Assembly: GCF_006088715.1 (NCBI RefSeq)
Contig: NZ_CP030771.1
Location: 7,934,001-7,998,000 of the forward strand
Source of the DNA: Streptomyces sp. YIM 121038
GTDB taxonomy: Bacteria; Actinomycetota; Actinomycetes; Streptomycetales; Streptomycetaceae
DNA length: 64,000 nt
Reading direction: 5' to 3'
Shown here: one piece after another, positions 9,452 to 37,283 of the stretch
How the letters are laid out: each line of letters opens with the position of its first letter
Numbering within the stretch: the stretch's first letter is position 1
Program-made: the position numbers and the translations under genes
The notes under the pieces: generated by a model
Told to the model about the DNA's origin: nothing
Databases searched by the model: none
Seen by the model: only the letters and a program-made list of their open reading frames with translations

Positions 9452-10314
9452 CGGCCCCGCACACCCCCGCCCCGGCCGCCGCGCCCCGGGCCCCCGTGGC
9501 CGTCACCCGCGTCGACGGCAGCCCCGCGACCCCCGGCGACCTGGCGGGCCTCGCCCTGTACAACTACGGCCACTTCACCACCCTGCGCGTCGAACGGGGC
9601 GGCGTCCGCGGCCTCGGTCTGCACCTGCGCCGCCTCGCCGACGACTGCCGCACGCTCTTCGGCACGGACCCGGACACCGCCACCGGGCTCACCGACGGCG
9701 TCCGCGCGGCGCTGCGGCGCCTCGCCCGCGCGCACGAGGCGCCCGTGACGGTCCGCGTGACCGTGTGCGCGCCGGACACCACCCTCGACGGCCCCGGCAC
9801 GGCCACCCCGACCGCGCTGCTCAGCACCCGGCCCGCGCCCGCCGCGCAGGCACCGCCGCTGCGGCTGACGACCGCCACGTACGTACGGGAGCTGCCGGAG
9901 GTGAAGCACACCGGACTCCTCGGCACGCTGCGCCTTCGCGCGGACGTCCGGCGGCGCGGCTTCGACGACGCCCTGCTGCTCGACCACGAAGGCCACGTCC
10001 TGGAGGGCACCACCTGGAACATCTGCTTCTGGGACGGGGCCCGGCTGCTGTGGCCCCGGGGGCGCTGTCTGCCCGGCGTGACCGCGCGCCTGCTGCGGGA
10101 CGCGGCCGCCGGGGCGGGCGTGACGGTCGGCGACGCGACCGTCACCCGGGCCGGACTCGGCGCGCTGCGCGGCGCGTTCGCGACCAACGCGGCCTTCGGC
10201 GTCCGGCCCGTCGCCGCCGTCGACGAGGTGGCCTTCGCCCCGGACCCGGACGTCGCCGCCCTGACCGCCACGCTCACCGCCCGCTACGCCGACGTGCCCG
10301 CCGACCTCCTGTGA
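9448..10314 (+). CDS. pabC: 4-amino-4-deoxychorismate lyase (PabC), class IV PLP enzyme
   Basis: This 288-residue fold-type IV PLP enzyme removes pyruvate from aminodeoxychorismate to give p-aminobenzoate. The predicted PLP lysine is Lys153 in ELPEVKHTG, followed by GFDDALLLDHEGHVLEGTTWN, where the conserved glutamate sits. FTTLRV near the N terminus is also typical. The GTG start overlaps the norG stop, so this enzyme is coupled to the synthase that makes its substrate. Sequence alone does not fully exclude a branched-chain or D-amino-acid aminotransferase, but the context makes the lyase by far the best call. It is followed by a 184-base gap with tandem repeats. Confidence 0.88.
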   Translation: MTAPHTPAPAAAPRAPVAVTRVDGSPATPGDLAGLALYNYGHFTTLRVERGGVRGLGLHLRRLADDCRTLFGTDPDTATGLTDGVRAALRRLARAHEAPVTVRVTVCAPDTTLDGPGTATPTALLSTRPAPAAQAPPLRLTTATYVRELPEVKHTGLLGTLRLRADVRRRGFDDALLLDHEGHVLEGTTWNICFWDGARLLWPRGRCLPGVTARLLRDAAAGAGVTVGDATVTRAGLGALRGAFATNAAFGVRPVAAVDEVAFAPDPDVAALTATLTARYADVPADLL

Positions 10315-10396
10315 CGGGCGCCCCGATCAAGATCCAAGCCGGTTCCAAGAAGGCGCCAAGAGCCCCTGAACAGAATGCGGTGCGGCAGCGCACCCC

Positions 10397-10468
10397 CTTC
10401 CCGAGCGGCACCTCCTTCCGGAGCACCACCTCCTTCCGGAGCAGCACCCGCTTCCGGAGCAGCACCCG
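10397..10468. repeat. Four 18-bp tandem repeats upstream of the P450 gene
   Basis: Four head-to-tail 18-base units lie at 10397-10414, 10415-10432, 10433-10450 and 10451-10468. Units 2 to 4 begin with CTTCCGGAGCA, and units 3 and 4 are identical. Each TTCCGGAG core is nearly self-complementary. The array ends 30 bases before the P450 start. It could be an operator array or a slippage-prone spacer. Confidence 0.75.
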
Positions 10469-10498
10469 CCTCCCCGATCCGCGAGAAGAGGACCGAGC

Positions 10499-11728
10499 AT
10501 GACGACCGTCGAAGAGACCGAGACAGCCTGGGAGAACCTGCCGTTCCTGGACATCACCGACCCGGCGTTCGTGTGGGACTCCGCCGAGGTCGCCGAGGCC
10601 AGGGAGCGGTCCTGGATCGCGGGCACCCCCCTCGGCCTGCTCGTGCTGCGCTACGCCGAGGCGCACAGCCTCTCCCGTGACCCGCGCCTGGTCTCCGGCT
10701 TCCGCGAGGTCGTGGACCTCGTCGGGCCCGCCGAGGGCCTGGTGCGCGAGTTCATGCGCGACTTCATGCAGAGCCTGGAGGGGCCCGACCACCGCCGCCT
10801 GCGCGGCCTGGTCACGCACGGGTTCACCTCCCGCCGCATCAACGCCCTGAAGCCGTTCATCCGCGCCACCGCCGAGCGCCTCGCCGACGAGCTGGTGGCG
10901 GCCGGGGGCGCGTGCGAGTTCGTGTCCGCCTACGCCGACCCGCTGCCCGCCGCCGTGGTGTGCGAGATGCTCGGCTTCCCGCCGGAGGACCACGCCGTCG
11001 TCGGCCGCTGGTGCAAGAACACCAACCTGGTCCTCGCCCTCGGCCCCGACCAGAGCCGCGTCTTCGAGGTGGAGGAGGGCCTCGCGGGCATGTACGGCTA
11101 CTTCGAGAAGGTCGTACAGAAGCTCAAGGAGAACCCCGGCGACGACCTGTTCTCCGACATCCTGCGGGCCCAGCAGGAGGACGACGCGCTCGACGACCGC
11201 GAACTGCGCACCCTCATCGCGACCCTGCTCGTCGCCGGGTACCAGACGACGAGCCACCAGCTCGGCCACGCCATGGTGGCGTTCTCCCAGTACCCCGAGC
11301 AGTGGGCCCTGCTGCGCGAGCGGCCCGAACTCGCGCCCCAGGCCGTCGAGGAGGTGCTGCGCTGGTGCCCGACCACGACCGTGGTCGCCACCAAGGCGGC
11401 GGCCGAGACCTTCACCTTCAACGACCTGCTCATCCCCGCCGGGACCCCGGTGTGGCTGTGTGCCCACTCCGCGCAGCGCGACCCCCTGGTGTTCGAGGAC
11501 GGCGACCGCTTCGACATCACCGTCAAGCGCGACACGGGCACCCTGGCCTTCGGCGGCGGCACGCACTTCTGCCTCGGCGCGGCCCTCGCCCGCCTCGAAC
11601 TCGCCGAGGCCCTCCAGGTGTTGTCGGCCCGGCTCGACGCGCCCCAGGTCACCGGGCCGATCACCTGGCGGCCCTCCACCGGCGTGTCCGGCCCCGACGT
11701 CCTGCCGCTGCGCTTCGGCGGGGCGTGA
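10499..11728 (+). CDS. norH: Cytochrome P450, tetrahydrofuran-forming (AurH/NorH-type)
   Basis: This 409-residue soluble bacterial P450 has the expected landmarks: the I-helix oxygen groove VAGYQTTSHQ, EEVLRWCP carrying the ExxR motif, and the heme loop FGGGTHFCLGAALARLE with Cys358 as thiolate ligand. By cluster position and content it is the counterpart of AurH/NorH. Those enzymes oxidise the nearly finished polyketide twice, once next to the pyrone and once on a methyl branch, and so close the tetrahydrofuran ring. The regiochemistry cannot be read from sequence. No ferredoxin or reductase gene is nearby, so electrons must come from elsewhere in the cell. The ATG at 10499 follows GAAGAGGA. 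An 18-bp repeat array lies just upstream. Confidence 0.9.
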   Translation: MTTVEETETAWENLPFLDITDPAFVWDSAEVAEARERSWIAGTPLGLLVLRYAEAHSLSRDPRLVSGFREVVDLVGPAEGLVREFMRDFMQSLEGPDHRRLRGLVTHGFTSRRINALKPFIRATAERLADELVAAGGACEFVSAYADPLPAAVVCEMLGFPPEDHAVVGRWCKNTNLVLALGPDQSRVFEVEEGLAGMYGYFEKVVQKLKENPGDDLFSDILRAQQEDDALDDRELRTLIATLLVAGYQTTSHQLGHAMVAFSQYPEQWALLRERPELAPQAVEEVLRWCPTTTVVATKAAAETFTFNDLLIPAGTPVWLCAHSAQRDPLVFEDGDRFDITVKRDTGTLAFGGGTHFCLGAALARLELAEALQVLSARLDAPQVTGPITWRPSTGVSGPDVLPLRFGGA

Positions 11729-11826
11729 CCCGAGGGGTCCCGCGGTGACCGGCGCCGCCGCGGTCGCCGCGACGGGCCCCCGCCCACGAGGTCCGACATC
11801 TTCTCGGGAAGGGCAGCACCTTCGAC

Positions 11827-22816
<10,990 letters not shown>

Positions 22817-22830
<14 letters not shown>

Positions 22831-25800
22831 CGAGCGGTTCGTCGAGGCGCTGCGGGCCTCCCTCAAGGAGGTCGAGACGCTGCGCGCCCGCAACCGCGAA
22901 CTGGCCGCCGCGGCCCGGGAGCCGATCGCCGTCGTGGCGATGGGCTGCCGCTACCCGGGCGGCGTCCGCTCCCCGGAGGACCTGTGGCGCCTGGTGGAGT
23001 CCGGCACCGACGCCATGGCGCCCTTCCCCGCCGACCGGGGCTGGGACACCGACGCGCTGTACGACCCCGACCCCGACCGGCCGGGCCGGACGTACGCCCT
23101 CGAAGGCGGCTTCGTCGACGGCGCCGGTGACTTCGACGCGGACCTGTTCGGCATCAGCCCGCGCGAGGCCGCCGCCATGGACCCGCAGCAGCGCCTCCTC
23201 CTGGAGACCGCGTGGGAGACCTTCGAACGGGCGGGCATCAGCCCCGGCGCGCTGCGCGGCGAGCCCGTCGGCACGTTCGTCGGCTCGGTCCTCATGACCG
23301 TCGGCAACGGCGCCCCGGCCACCGAGGGCAGCGAGGGACACCAGGTCACCGGCGGCGCCGCCAGCGTCCTCTCGGGGCGCCTGGCCTACGCGTTCGGCCT
23401 CGAAGGCCCGGCCATGACCGTCGACACCGCCTGCTCCGCCTCGCTCGCGGCGGTCCACCTGGCGGCCCAGTCGCTGCGCCAGCGCGAGTGCGACCTGGCC
23501 CTGGCCGGGGGAGCCGCCGTGCTGACGACCCCGGGCATCTTCGTGGAGTTCAGCAGGCAGCGGGGGCTTGCGCCGGACGGCCGGTGCAAGGCGTTCGCGG
23601 CGGCGGCGGACGGTACCGGCTGGGGCGAGGGCGTGGGCCTGGTCCTCCTGGAGCGCCTGTCGGAGGCCCGGCGCAAGGGTCACCCCGTGCTCGCTGTCGT
23701 ACGGGGCTCCGCCGTGAACCAGGACGGTGCCTCCAACGGTCTGACCGCGCCCAACGGCCCCTCCCAGCAGCGCGTCATCCGCCGCGCCCTGGCCACGGCC
23801 CGCCTCTCCGCCGACTTCGTGGACGCCGTCGAGGGACACGGCACCGGCACCACCCTGGGCGACCCCATCGAGGCGCAGTCGCTCATCGCCACGTACGGCC
23901 AGGAGCGCGCGGCGGGACGGCCCCTGTGGCTGGGTTCCGTCAAGTCGAACCTGGGCCACACCCAGGGCGCCGCGGGCATCGCCGGGCTGATCAAGATGGT
24001 CATGGCGATGCGGCACGGCGTGCTCCCCAGGACCCTCCACGTGGACGCGCCCACCCCGCACGTCGACTGGTCGGCGGGCACGGTGCGGCTGCTCACCGAG
24101 AACCGCGCCTGGCCCGAGACCGGGCGCCCGCGCCGCGCGGGCGTCTCCTCCTTCGGCATCAGCGGCACCAACGCCCACGTCATCCTGGAACAGGCCCCCC
24201 AGGACGCCGCACCGGGACCCGCCCCGGCCGAGGCCCCGGCCCCCGCCACGGACGCCACGGCCCCGGCTCCCGCCACGGACGCCACGGCCACCGCCCCCGG
24301 CGGACCCGTACCGCTGGTGGTCTCCGCCCGGGGCGAACAGGCCCTGCGGGACCAGGCCGAGCGCCTCGCCGCACACGTACGCGCCAGGCCCGAGGTCCGG
24401 CCCGTGGACCTCGGCCTGTCCCTGGCGACCACCCGCGCCGCCCTCGACCAGCGGGCCGTGGTGTGGGCCGCCGACCGGGAAGAGCTGCTCACCGCGCTCT
24501 CGGCCCTGGCCGGCGACCGGCCCGCGCCGGGCCTGGTGCGGGGCACCGCGGCCGACGGCGAGACGGCGTTCCTCTTCTCGGGCCAGGGCAGCCAGCGCCC
24601 GGGCATGGGCCGCGAACTGGCCGCCGCCTTCCCGGAGTTCGCCCGGGAGCTCGACGCCGTGGCCGAGCGGCTGGACCCGCACCTCGAACGGCCGCTGCGG
24701 GACGTCCTGTTCGCCGCCGAGGGCACGCCGGAGGCCGCGCTCCTGGAGCGGACCGCGTACACCCAGCCCGCCCTGTTCGCCTACGAAGTGGCGCTGTACC
24801 GGCTGCTCACGCACGGGGGGCTCACCCCCGGCCTGCTGCTCGGCCACTCGGTCGGCGAGCTGGCCGCCGCGCACGTCTGCGGAGTCCTCTCCCTGGAGGA
24901 CGCGTGCACGCTCGTCGCCGCGCGCGGCAGGCTGATGCAGGACCTGCCCGGCGCGGGTGCGATGGTCGCGGTGCGGGCCACCGAGGCGGAGATCGCGCCG
25001 TGGCTCGCCGACCACCCGCACGACGTGGCCCTCGCCGCCGTCAACGGACCGTCGTCGGTGGTCGTGTCCGGCACCGAGAGCGCCGTACTCGCCCTCGCCG
25101 GGCACTTCGAGGGCGAGGGCCGCCGAACGCGCAGGCTGCGCGTCAGCCACGCCTTCCACTCGCCCCAGATGGACGCGATGCTCGACGAGTTCGGGCAGGT
25201 CGCGCGGAAGCTCACCTTCCATCCGCCGGGCATCCCCGTCGTCTCGGACGTCACCGGCGACATCGCGGGCGCGGACCAGCTGTGCTCGCCCGAGTACTGG
25301 GTGCGCCACGCCCGGGAGACCGTGCGCTTCGACGACGGGATGCGCCGGCTCGTGGCGGCGGGCGCCCGCACCTTCGTGGAGGTGGGCCCCTCCGCGACGC
25401 TCACCGCCATGGCCCAGGACTGCCTCGCCGGACAGCCCGCGGCCACCGGCGCCGTGGTGATCCCCACGGCCCGCTCCCGCAGGCCCGAGCCCGACACCGT
25501 GCGCGCGGCCCTCGCCACGGCCTACGCGCACGGCGCACGGGCCGACTGGACCCGGTTCCTCGCCGGAGCCCGCGCGGTGGACCTGCCCACCTACCCCTTC
25601 CAGCGCCGGAGCTTCCCCTGGACCGGGTCGGGCGCCGCCGCCGACGTGACCGCGGCCGGGCTCACCGGGCTCGAACACCCGCTGCTGGGCGCCTCCTTGG
25701 AGCTCGCCGACGCCCAGGGCCTCGTCCTCACCGGCACGGTGTCCCGGCGCACGGAGCCCTGGCTCGCCGACCACGTCATGCTGGGCTCCGTGCTCGTCCC

Positions 25801-28800
25801 CGGCACCGCCGTCGTCGAGATGGCCCTGCGCGCCGGAGCCGAGGCGGGCTGCCGCCGCCTGGCCGAGCTGACGCAGGAGGCCCCGCTGGTGCTGCCCGAG
25901 CGGGGCGCCGTCCACCTCCAGGTGCGCGTCGGCGCGGAGGGCGAGCGGGGCCGTCGTACGTTCGGCGTGTACGGACGGCCCGAGGACGCCGCGCCGGACG
26001 AACCCTGGGTGTGCCACGCGCGCGGCGACCTCGCCCCCGACGCCGTCCCCGCGCCCCCGGGCCCCGGGCGGACCTGGCCGCCCGCCGGAGCCGAACCCGT
26101 CGCGCTCGACGGCTTCTACGACGGCCTGGCCGACGCGGGCTTCGCGTACGGCCCCGCCTTCCGCGGCCTCGCGCGGGCCTGGCGCACGGACGACGAGCTG
26201 TACGCGGAGATCGCGCTCCCCGCCGGTACGCGGCCCGCCACGGGCGGGTACGGCCTCCACCCGGCCCAGCTCGACGCCGCACTCCACGCGGCCCTCGTCC
26301 GCGACGGCGCGGCGGGGCCGAGCGGCCGTGTCCGGGTGCCGTTCTCCTGGCAGGAGGTGTCCTTCCACGGCCCGGGCGCACCGACCCTGCGGGCGCGTCT
26401 CGTCCCGGCGGGCACGGACACGGTGAGCCTGTCCCTGTGGGACGAGCGGGGCACCCCGGTGGCGTCGGTCGGCGCGCTGGTCACCCGGACCGTCTCCGCC
26501 GAGGAGCTGCGCGCGACCCGCACCCACGACACCCTCTTCCACGTCGGCTGGCTTCAGACGCCGGACGCCACGGCCGAACCCGCCCCGCACTGCGCCGTCC
26601 TGGGCGACGACCGGCTCGCCGCCGAGCTCGGCGTGCCCGCGCACGCCGACGCCGCGGCGCTCCTGGCCGCGCTCGACTCCGGCGCACAGGTCCCGGACCT
26701 GGTGCTCCTGCCGAGCCACGGCGGGCCCCCCGGTAGCGCGCGAGGCTCCGGGACCGGCGACCCCGCGGGCGCCGCCCGCGCCCTCGCCGCGGCCGTGCTC
26801 GCCGTGCTCCGCACCTGGGTGACCGACCCCCGGCTCGCGTCCGCCCGCCTCGCCGTCGTGACCCGCGGCGCCGTGGCGGCCACGGCCGACGAGCGCGGCA
26901 CCGACCTGGCCGCCGCCGCGCTCTGGGGCCTGGTGCGCTCCGCGCGGGCGGAGCACCCCGGACGGTTCGCCCTGGCCGATACGGACGGCACGCCCGCGTC
27001 CACCGAGGCGCTGCGCGCCGCGCTCGCCGGGGACGAACCGGACGTCGCGCTCCGGGCGGGCCGGACACTCGTGCCGCGCCTCGCCCGCGGTGTACCGGCG
27101 GCCACCCTCGTGCCCCCGCCCGGCGCACCGGAGTGGCGCGTCGACCTCACCGACGGGGGCGCGGCCGACGACCTGGCCCTCGCCCCGAGCCCGGCGGCCG
27201 CCGCGCCCCTGGCGCCGGGGCAGGTCCGGGTCGCGGTGCGCGCGGCCGGGCTCAACTTCCGCGACGTCGTCATGGCCCTGGGCATGGTCGCCGACCAGCG
27301 GGCCCTGGGCGGCGAGATCGCGGGCGTCGTCAGCGAAGTGGGCCCCGGCGTCCGGGACTTCGCCCCCGGCGACCCGGTGTTCGGGCTCGCCGACGGCTGT
27401 CTCGGCCCGGTGGCCGTCGTCGACCACCGCCTGATCGTGCGGATGCCCCGCGGCTGGTCGTTCACCGAGGCCGCGGCCGTGCCCGTCGCGTTCCTCACCG
27501 CGTACGAGGGCCTGGTGGACCTCGCGGACGTACGGCCGGGGGAGAAGGTGCTCGTGCACGCCGCGGCGGGCGGCGTCGGCATGGCCGCCGTGCAACTCGC
27601 CCGGCACCTCGGCGCCGAGGTGTACGCGACGGCGAGCCCCGCCAAGTGGGACGCCGTGCGCGCCCTCGGCGTCGACGACGCGCACCTCGCCTCCTCCCGC
27701 ACCGACGCGTTCGAGGCGCGCTTCGCCACGGCGAGCGGCGGCGGCGTGGACGTCGTCCTCAACTCCCTGGCGCGCGACCTCCTCGACGCGTCGCTGCGCC
27801 TGGTGCGGCCCGGCGGCCGGTTCGTCGAGATGGGCAAGACCGACGTCCGCGACCCCGCCGAGGTCGCGGAGCGCCACGAGGGCGTCGCCTACCGCGCGTT
27901 CGACCTGATGGACGCAGGGATCGAGCGGGTCGGGGCGATGCTCGCCGCGATCGTCGAGCTGTTCGGCGACGGCAGCCTGCGCCACCTGCCGGTGACCACC
28001 TGGGACGTGCGCGAAGCGCCCGCGGCCTTCCGCTTCCTCGCCCAGGCCCGGCACGTGGGCAAGATCGTCCTCACCCTGCCCGCCGCGTGGGACCCCGAGG
28101 GCACCGTCCTGGTCACCGGCGCGTCCGGCGCGCTCGGCGGCGCGGTCGCCCGCCACCTGGTCCGCGCCCACGGCGCCCGGCACCTGCTGCTGGCGGGCCG
28201 CCGGGGAGCCGACGCGGACGGCATGGCGGACCTCGTGGCCGAACTGACCGGCCCCGCCACGACCGTACGGGCCGTCGCCTGCGACGTGGCCGACCGGGAC
28301 GCGGTGGCGCGGCTGCTCGCGACGGTGCCGGACGAGCATCCGCTGACCGCCGTGGTGCACGCCGCGGGCGTGGTCGACGACGGCGTCCTTGAGTCCCTGA
28401 CGCCCGAACGCCTCGGCACGGTGTTCGCGCCCAAGGCCGACGGCGCCTGGCACCTGCACGAGCTCACGCGGGACGCCGACCTGGCCGCGTTCGTCCTCTT
28501 CTCGTCCGCGACGGCCGCCGTCGGCGCCCGCGGCCAGGCCAACTACGCCGCGGCCAACGCCTTCCTCGACGCCCTCGCCCGGCACCGCCACGACACCGGC
28601 CTGCCGGGCACGTCCCTGGCCTGGGGCCCGTGGGCGGGCGGCGGCATGGCGGCCGCCCTGACGCAGCGGGACCGGGACCGCATGGGCCGCTCCGGAGTCG
28701 GCGAGCTGTCCACCGAGGACGGCCTCGCGCTGCTCGACCTCGCGCTCACCACCGGCGCGGCGGGCCTCGTCCCGGTACGGCTCGACCCCGCGGCCCTGGG

Positions 28801-29431
28801 CACCGCCGCCGCGGCCGGGGACCTGCCCGCGGTGCTGCGCGGCCTGGCCCGCGCCCCCGCCGCGCTCCCGGGTGCGGGCGCGGGCGACGCGCTGCGGGAC
28901 CGCCTCGGGCCGCTCGCGCCCGAGGAGCGGAGCGCGGCCGTCCTTGACCTGGTGCGCGCCCAGATCGCCCTGGTCCTCGGGCATCTGACGCCCGAGAGCG
29001 TGGATCCGCAACGCCCCTTCCAGGACCTCGGGTTCGACTCGCTCACCGCCGTGGAGCTGCGCAACCGCCTGGGCGCCGCGACCGGCCTGACCCTGCCGAC
29101 CACGCTCGTCTTCGACCATCCGACCCCGGCCGCCCTGGCCGACCACATCGGGGCCGAACTGCTGCCCGGCCTCGGCTCGCGGGTCGACTCCCTCCTGTCC
29201 CGGCTCGACGACTGGGCGGCGTCCCTCGACGGCGACGGCGACGCCGACGGACTCGACGACGACGACCGGGAGCGGGTCGCGGCACGCCTGCGGGCCCTCG
29301 CCCAGCGCTGGGGCGAGGGGGCGCGCGGCAGGGCCGAGGAGTCCGGGCGCACGGCCGTCGCGGCCGGTCTCGACCGGGCGAGCGACGACGAGGTCATCGA
29401 CTTCATCAGCAAGGAGCTCGGCATCTCCTGA
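22817..29431 (+). CDS. norB: Type I PKS NorB: KS-AT-DH-ER-KR-ACP, fully reducing module
   Basis: This 2204-residue single module has an N-terminal docking helix ([19 protein letters not shown]), KS (Cys206 in VDTACSAS), AT (Ser678 in GHSVGE; SHAFH at 777-781, the malonyl signature), DH (His986, with the canonical glycine five residues on), ER (about 1440-1755, [13 protein letters not shown] for NADPH), KR (about 1763-1935) and ACP (Ser2075). Malonyl choice plus full reduction fits the unbranched CH2 pair that becomes part of the tetrahydrofuran ring in aureothin-type products. The C terminus is charged and ends [17 protein letters not shown], a docking tail like that of NorA. The start overlaps norA' by 14 bases and GGAGGA lies upstream. 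Three stretches of its KS are nearly identical in DNA to the first KS of NorC. Confidence 0.95.
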
Positions 29432-29514
29432 CGGCGGACACGGCCCTGGCGGACACCGCGGCGCGTCCCGGGCGCGAGCGGACATCGGTGACGTCTCGAC
29501 GAGGTGGATTTCAG

Positions 29515-36387
<6,873 letters not shown>

Positions 36388-36417
36388 GGCACGGCACCCG
36401 ACCACCCTAGGAGCATG

Positions 36418-37116
36418 ATGACGTCCCACGGCACCGGCGGCAGCAAGCCCATCGACGACCTCGACCAGGCCGTCATCGACGGACAGTCGGGGTACTCGAA
36501 GCCGTTCCTCAACCTCTACGACCTCACGGTCTACCGGGGCACCGCCCCCCTCCTGTGGCGGTGCCCGCCCGCCGTCTCCCGGAAGCTGTACGACACCGAG
36601 GTCGGCGCGCGCCACATGGACATCGGCGTGGGCAGCGGCTACCTGCTGCACCACGCCCGGTTTCCCGTGCCCGACCCCCGGATCACCCTGGTCGACCTCA
36701 ACCCCAACTCCCTCGCGCACACCGCCAACCGGCTGCGGCGCTACGAGGTCTCCACGGTCCGCGCCAACGTTCTGGAGCCCCTGCCCGTGCCGGAGCGGTC
36801 GCACGACTCGGTCGGCATGAGCTATCTGCTGCACTGCGTCCCGGGGAGCCTGCGCGAGAAGGGGATCGCCCTCGCGCACGCCGGGGCCGTCGTCCGCCCC
36901 GGAGGTGTCGTCTTCGGCACCACGGTCCTCACCGGCGGCGTCCCGGTGACCCGCTCCGCCCGCCGGGCCCTGCGGACGCTGAACAAGCGGGGCGCCTTCC
37001 ACAACGAGGACGACCACCTCGACGACCTGCGCGCGCAGCTCGACGAGCACTTCGACCGCTTCGACCTGACCGTACGGGGGTGCGTCGGCATCTTCCGCGC
37101 CTGGACGCCCGCCTGA
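36418..37116 (+). CDS. norI: SAM-dependent pyrone O-methyltransferase (AurI/NorI-type)
   Basis: This 232-residue class I methyltransferase has the glycine-rich SAM loop HMDIGVGSGYLLHHA and a following acidic strand LVDLNPNSL. AGGAG lies at 36409-36413. Two ATG codons overlap it at 36415 and 36418; the second has the better spacing and is preferred, though either is possible. It is the last gene of the plus-strand cluster, 30 bases after norC. In aureothin-type pathways this enzyme methylates the pyrone enol oxygen, giving the 2-methoxy-4-pyrone before the P450 acts. GC-rich hairpins follow. Confidence 0.88.
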   Translation: MTSHGTGGSKPIDDLDQAVIDGQSGYSKPFLNLYDLTVYRGTAPLLWRCPPAVSRKLYDTEVGARHMDIGVGSGYLLHHARFPVPDPRITLVDLNPNSLAHTANRLRRYEVSTVRANVLEPLPVPERSHDSVGMSYLLHCVPGSLREKGIALAHAGAVVRPGGVVFGTTVLTGGVPVTRSARRALRTLNKRGAFHNEDDHLDDLRAQLDEHFDRFDLTVRGCVGIFRAWTPA

Positions 37117-37139
37117 GGCCGGGGCGGTACGAACGGCTT

Positions 37140-37190
37140 CCCGGGGCCGCCCGCGCGGGGCCCCGGGGGAGCGGCCGTGCCGGGACGGCC
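37140..37190 (+). terminator. GC-rich hairpins after the nor cluster
   Basis: A 9-bp perfect stem (CCCGGGGCC at 37140-37148 with GGCCCCGGG at 37159-37167) is followed by a smaller one (GGCCGT at 37173 with ACGGCC at 37185). There is no U-tract, which is usual for actinomycete terminators. The position just after norI suits transcription termination of the cluster. Confidence 0.5.
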
Positions 37191-37234
37191 GTCCGCGCTT
37201 CCCCCGGACCCGGGTGCCACGTACACTCCGAAAC

Positions 37235-37245
37235 TAGCAGCGCTA
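37235..37245. promoter_or_regulatory. Candidate operator before the thiolase gene
   Basis: TAGC and GCTA form an inverted repeat around a 3-base spacer, within an unusually AT-rich patch (ACTAGCAGCGCTAATTAA) in an otherwise very GC-rich gap of 167 bases. It lies 39 bases upstream of the thiolase start. A TetR-family type site near a promoter is plausible, but no regulator gene is adjacent. Confidence 0.35.
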
Positions 37246-37283
37246 ATTAACCGCTTGTCGGCCGTACACGCTCCGGAGTCGCC

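Noticed and set aside
29488..29514. Earlier start of NorC adding nine residues
   Set aside because: The ribosome site GAGGTGG is correctly spaced only for the ATG at 29515, and the docking helix begins right after it.
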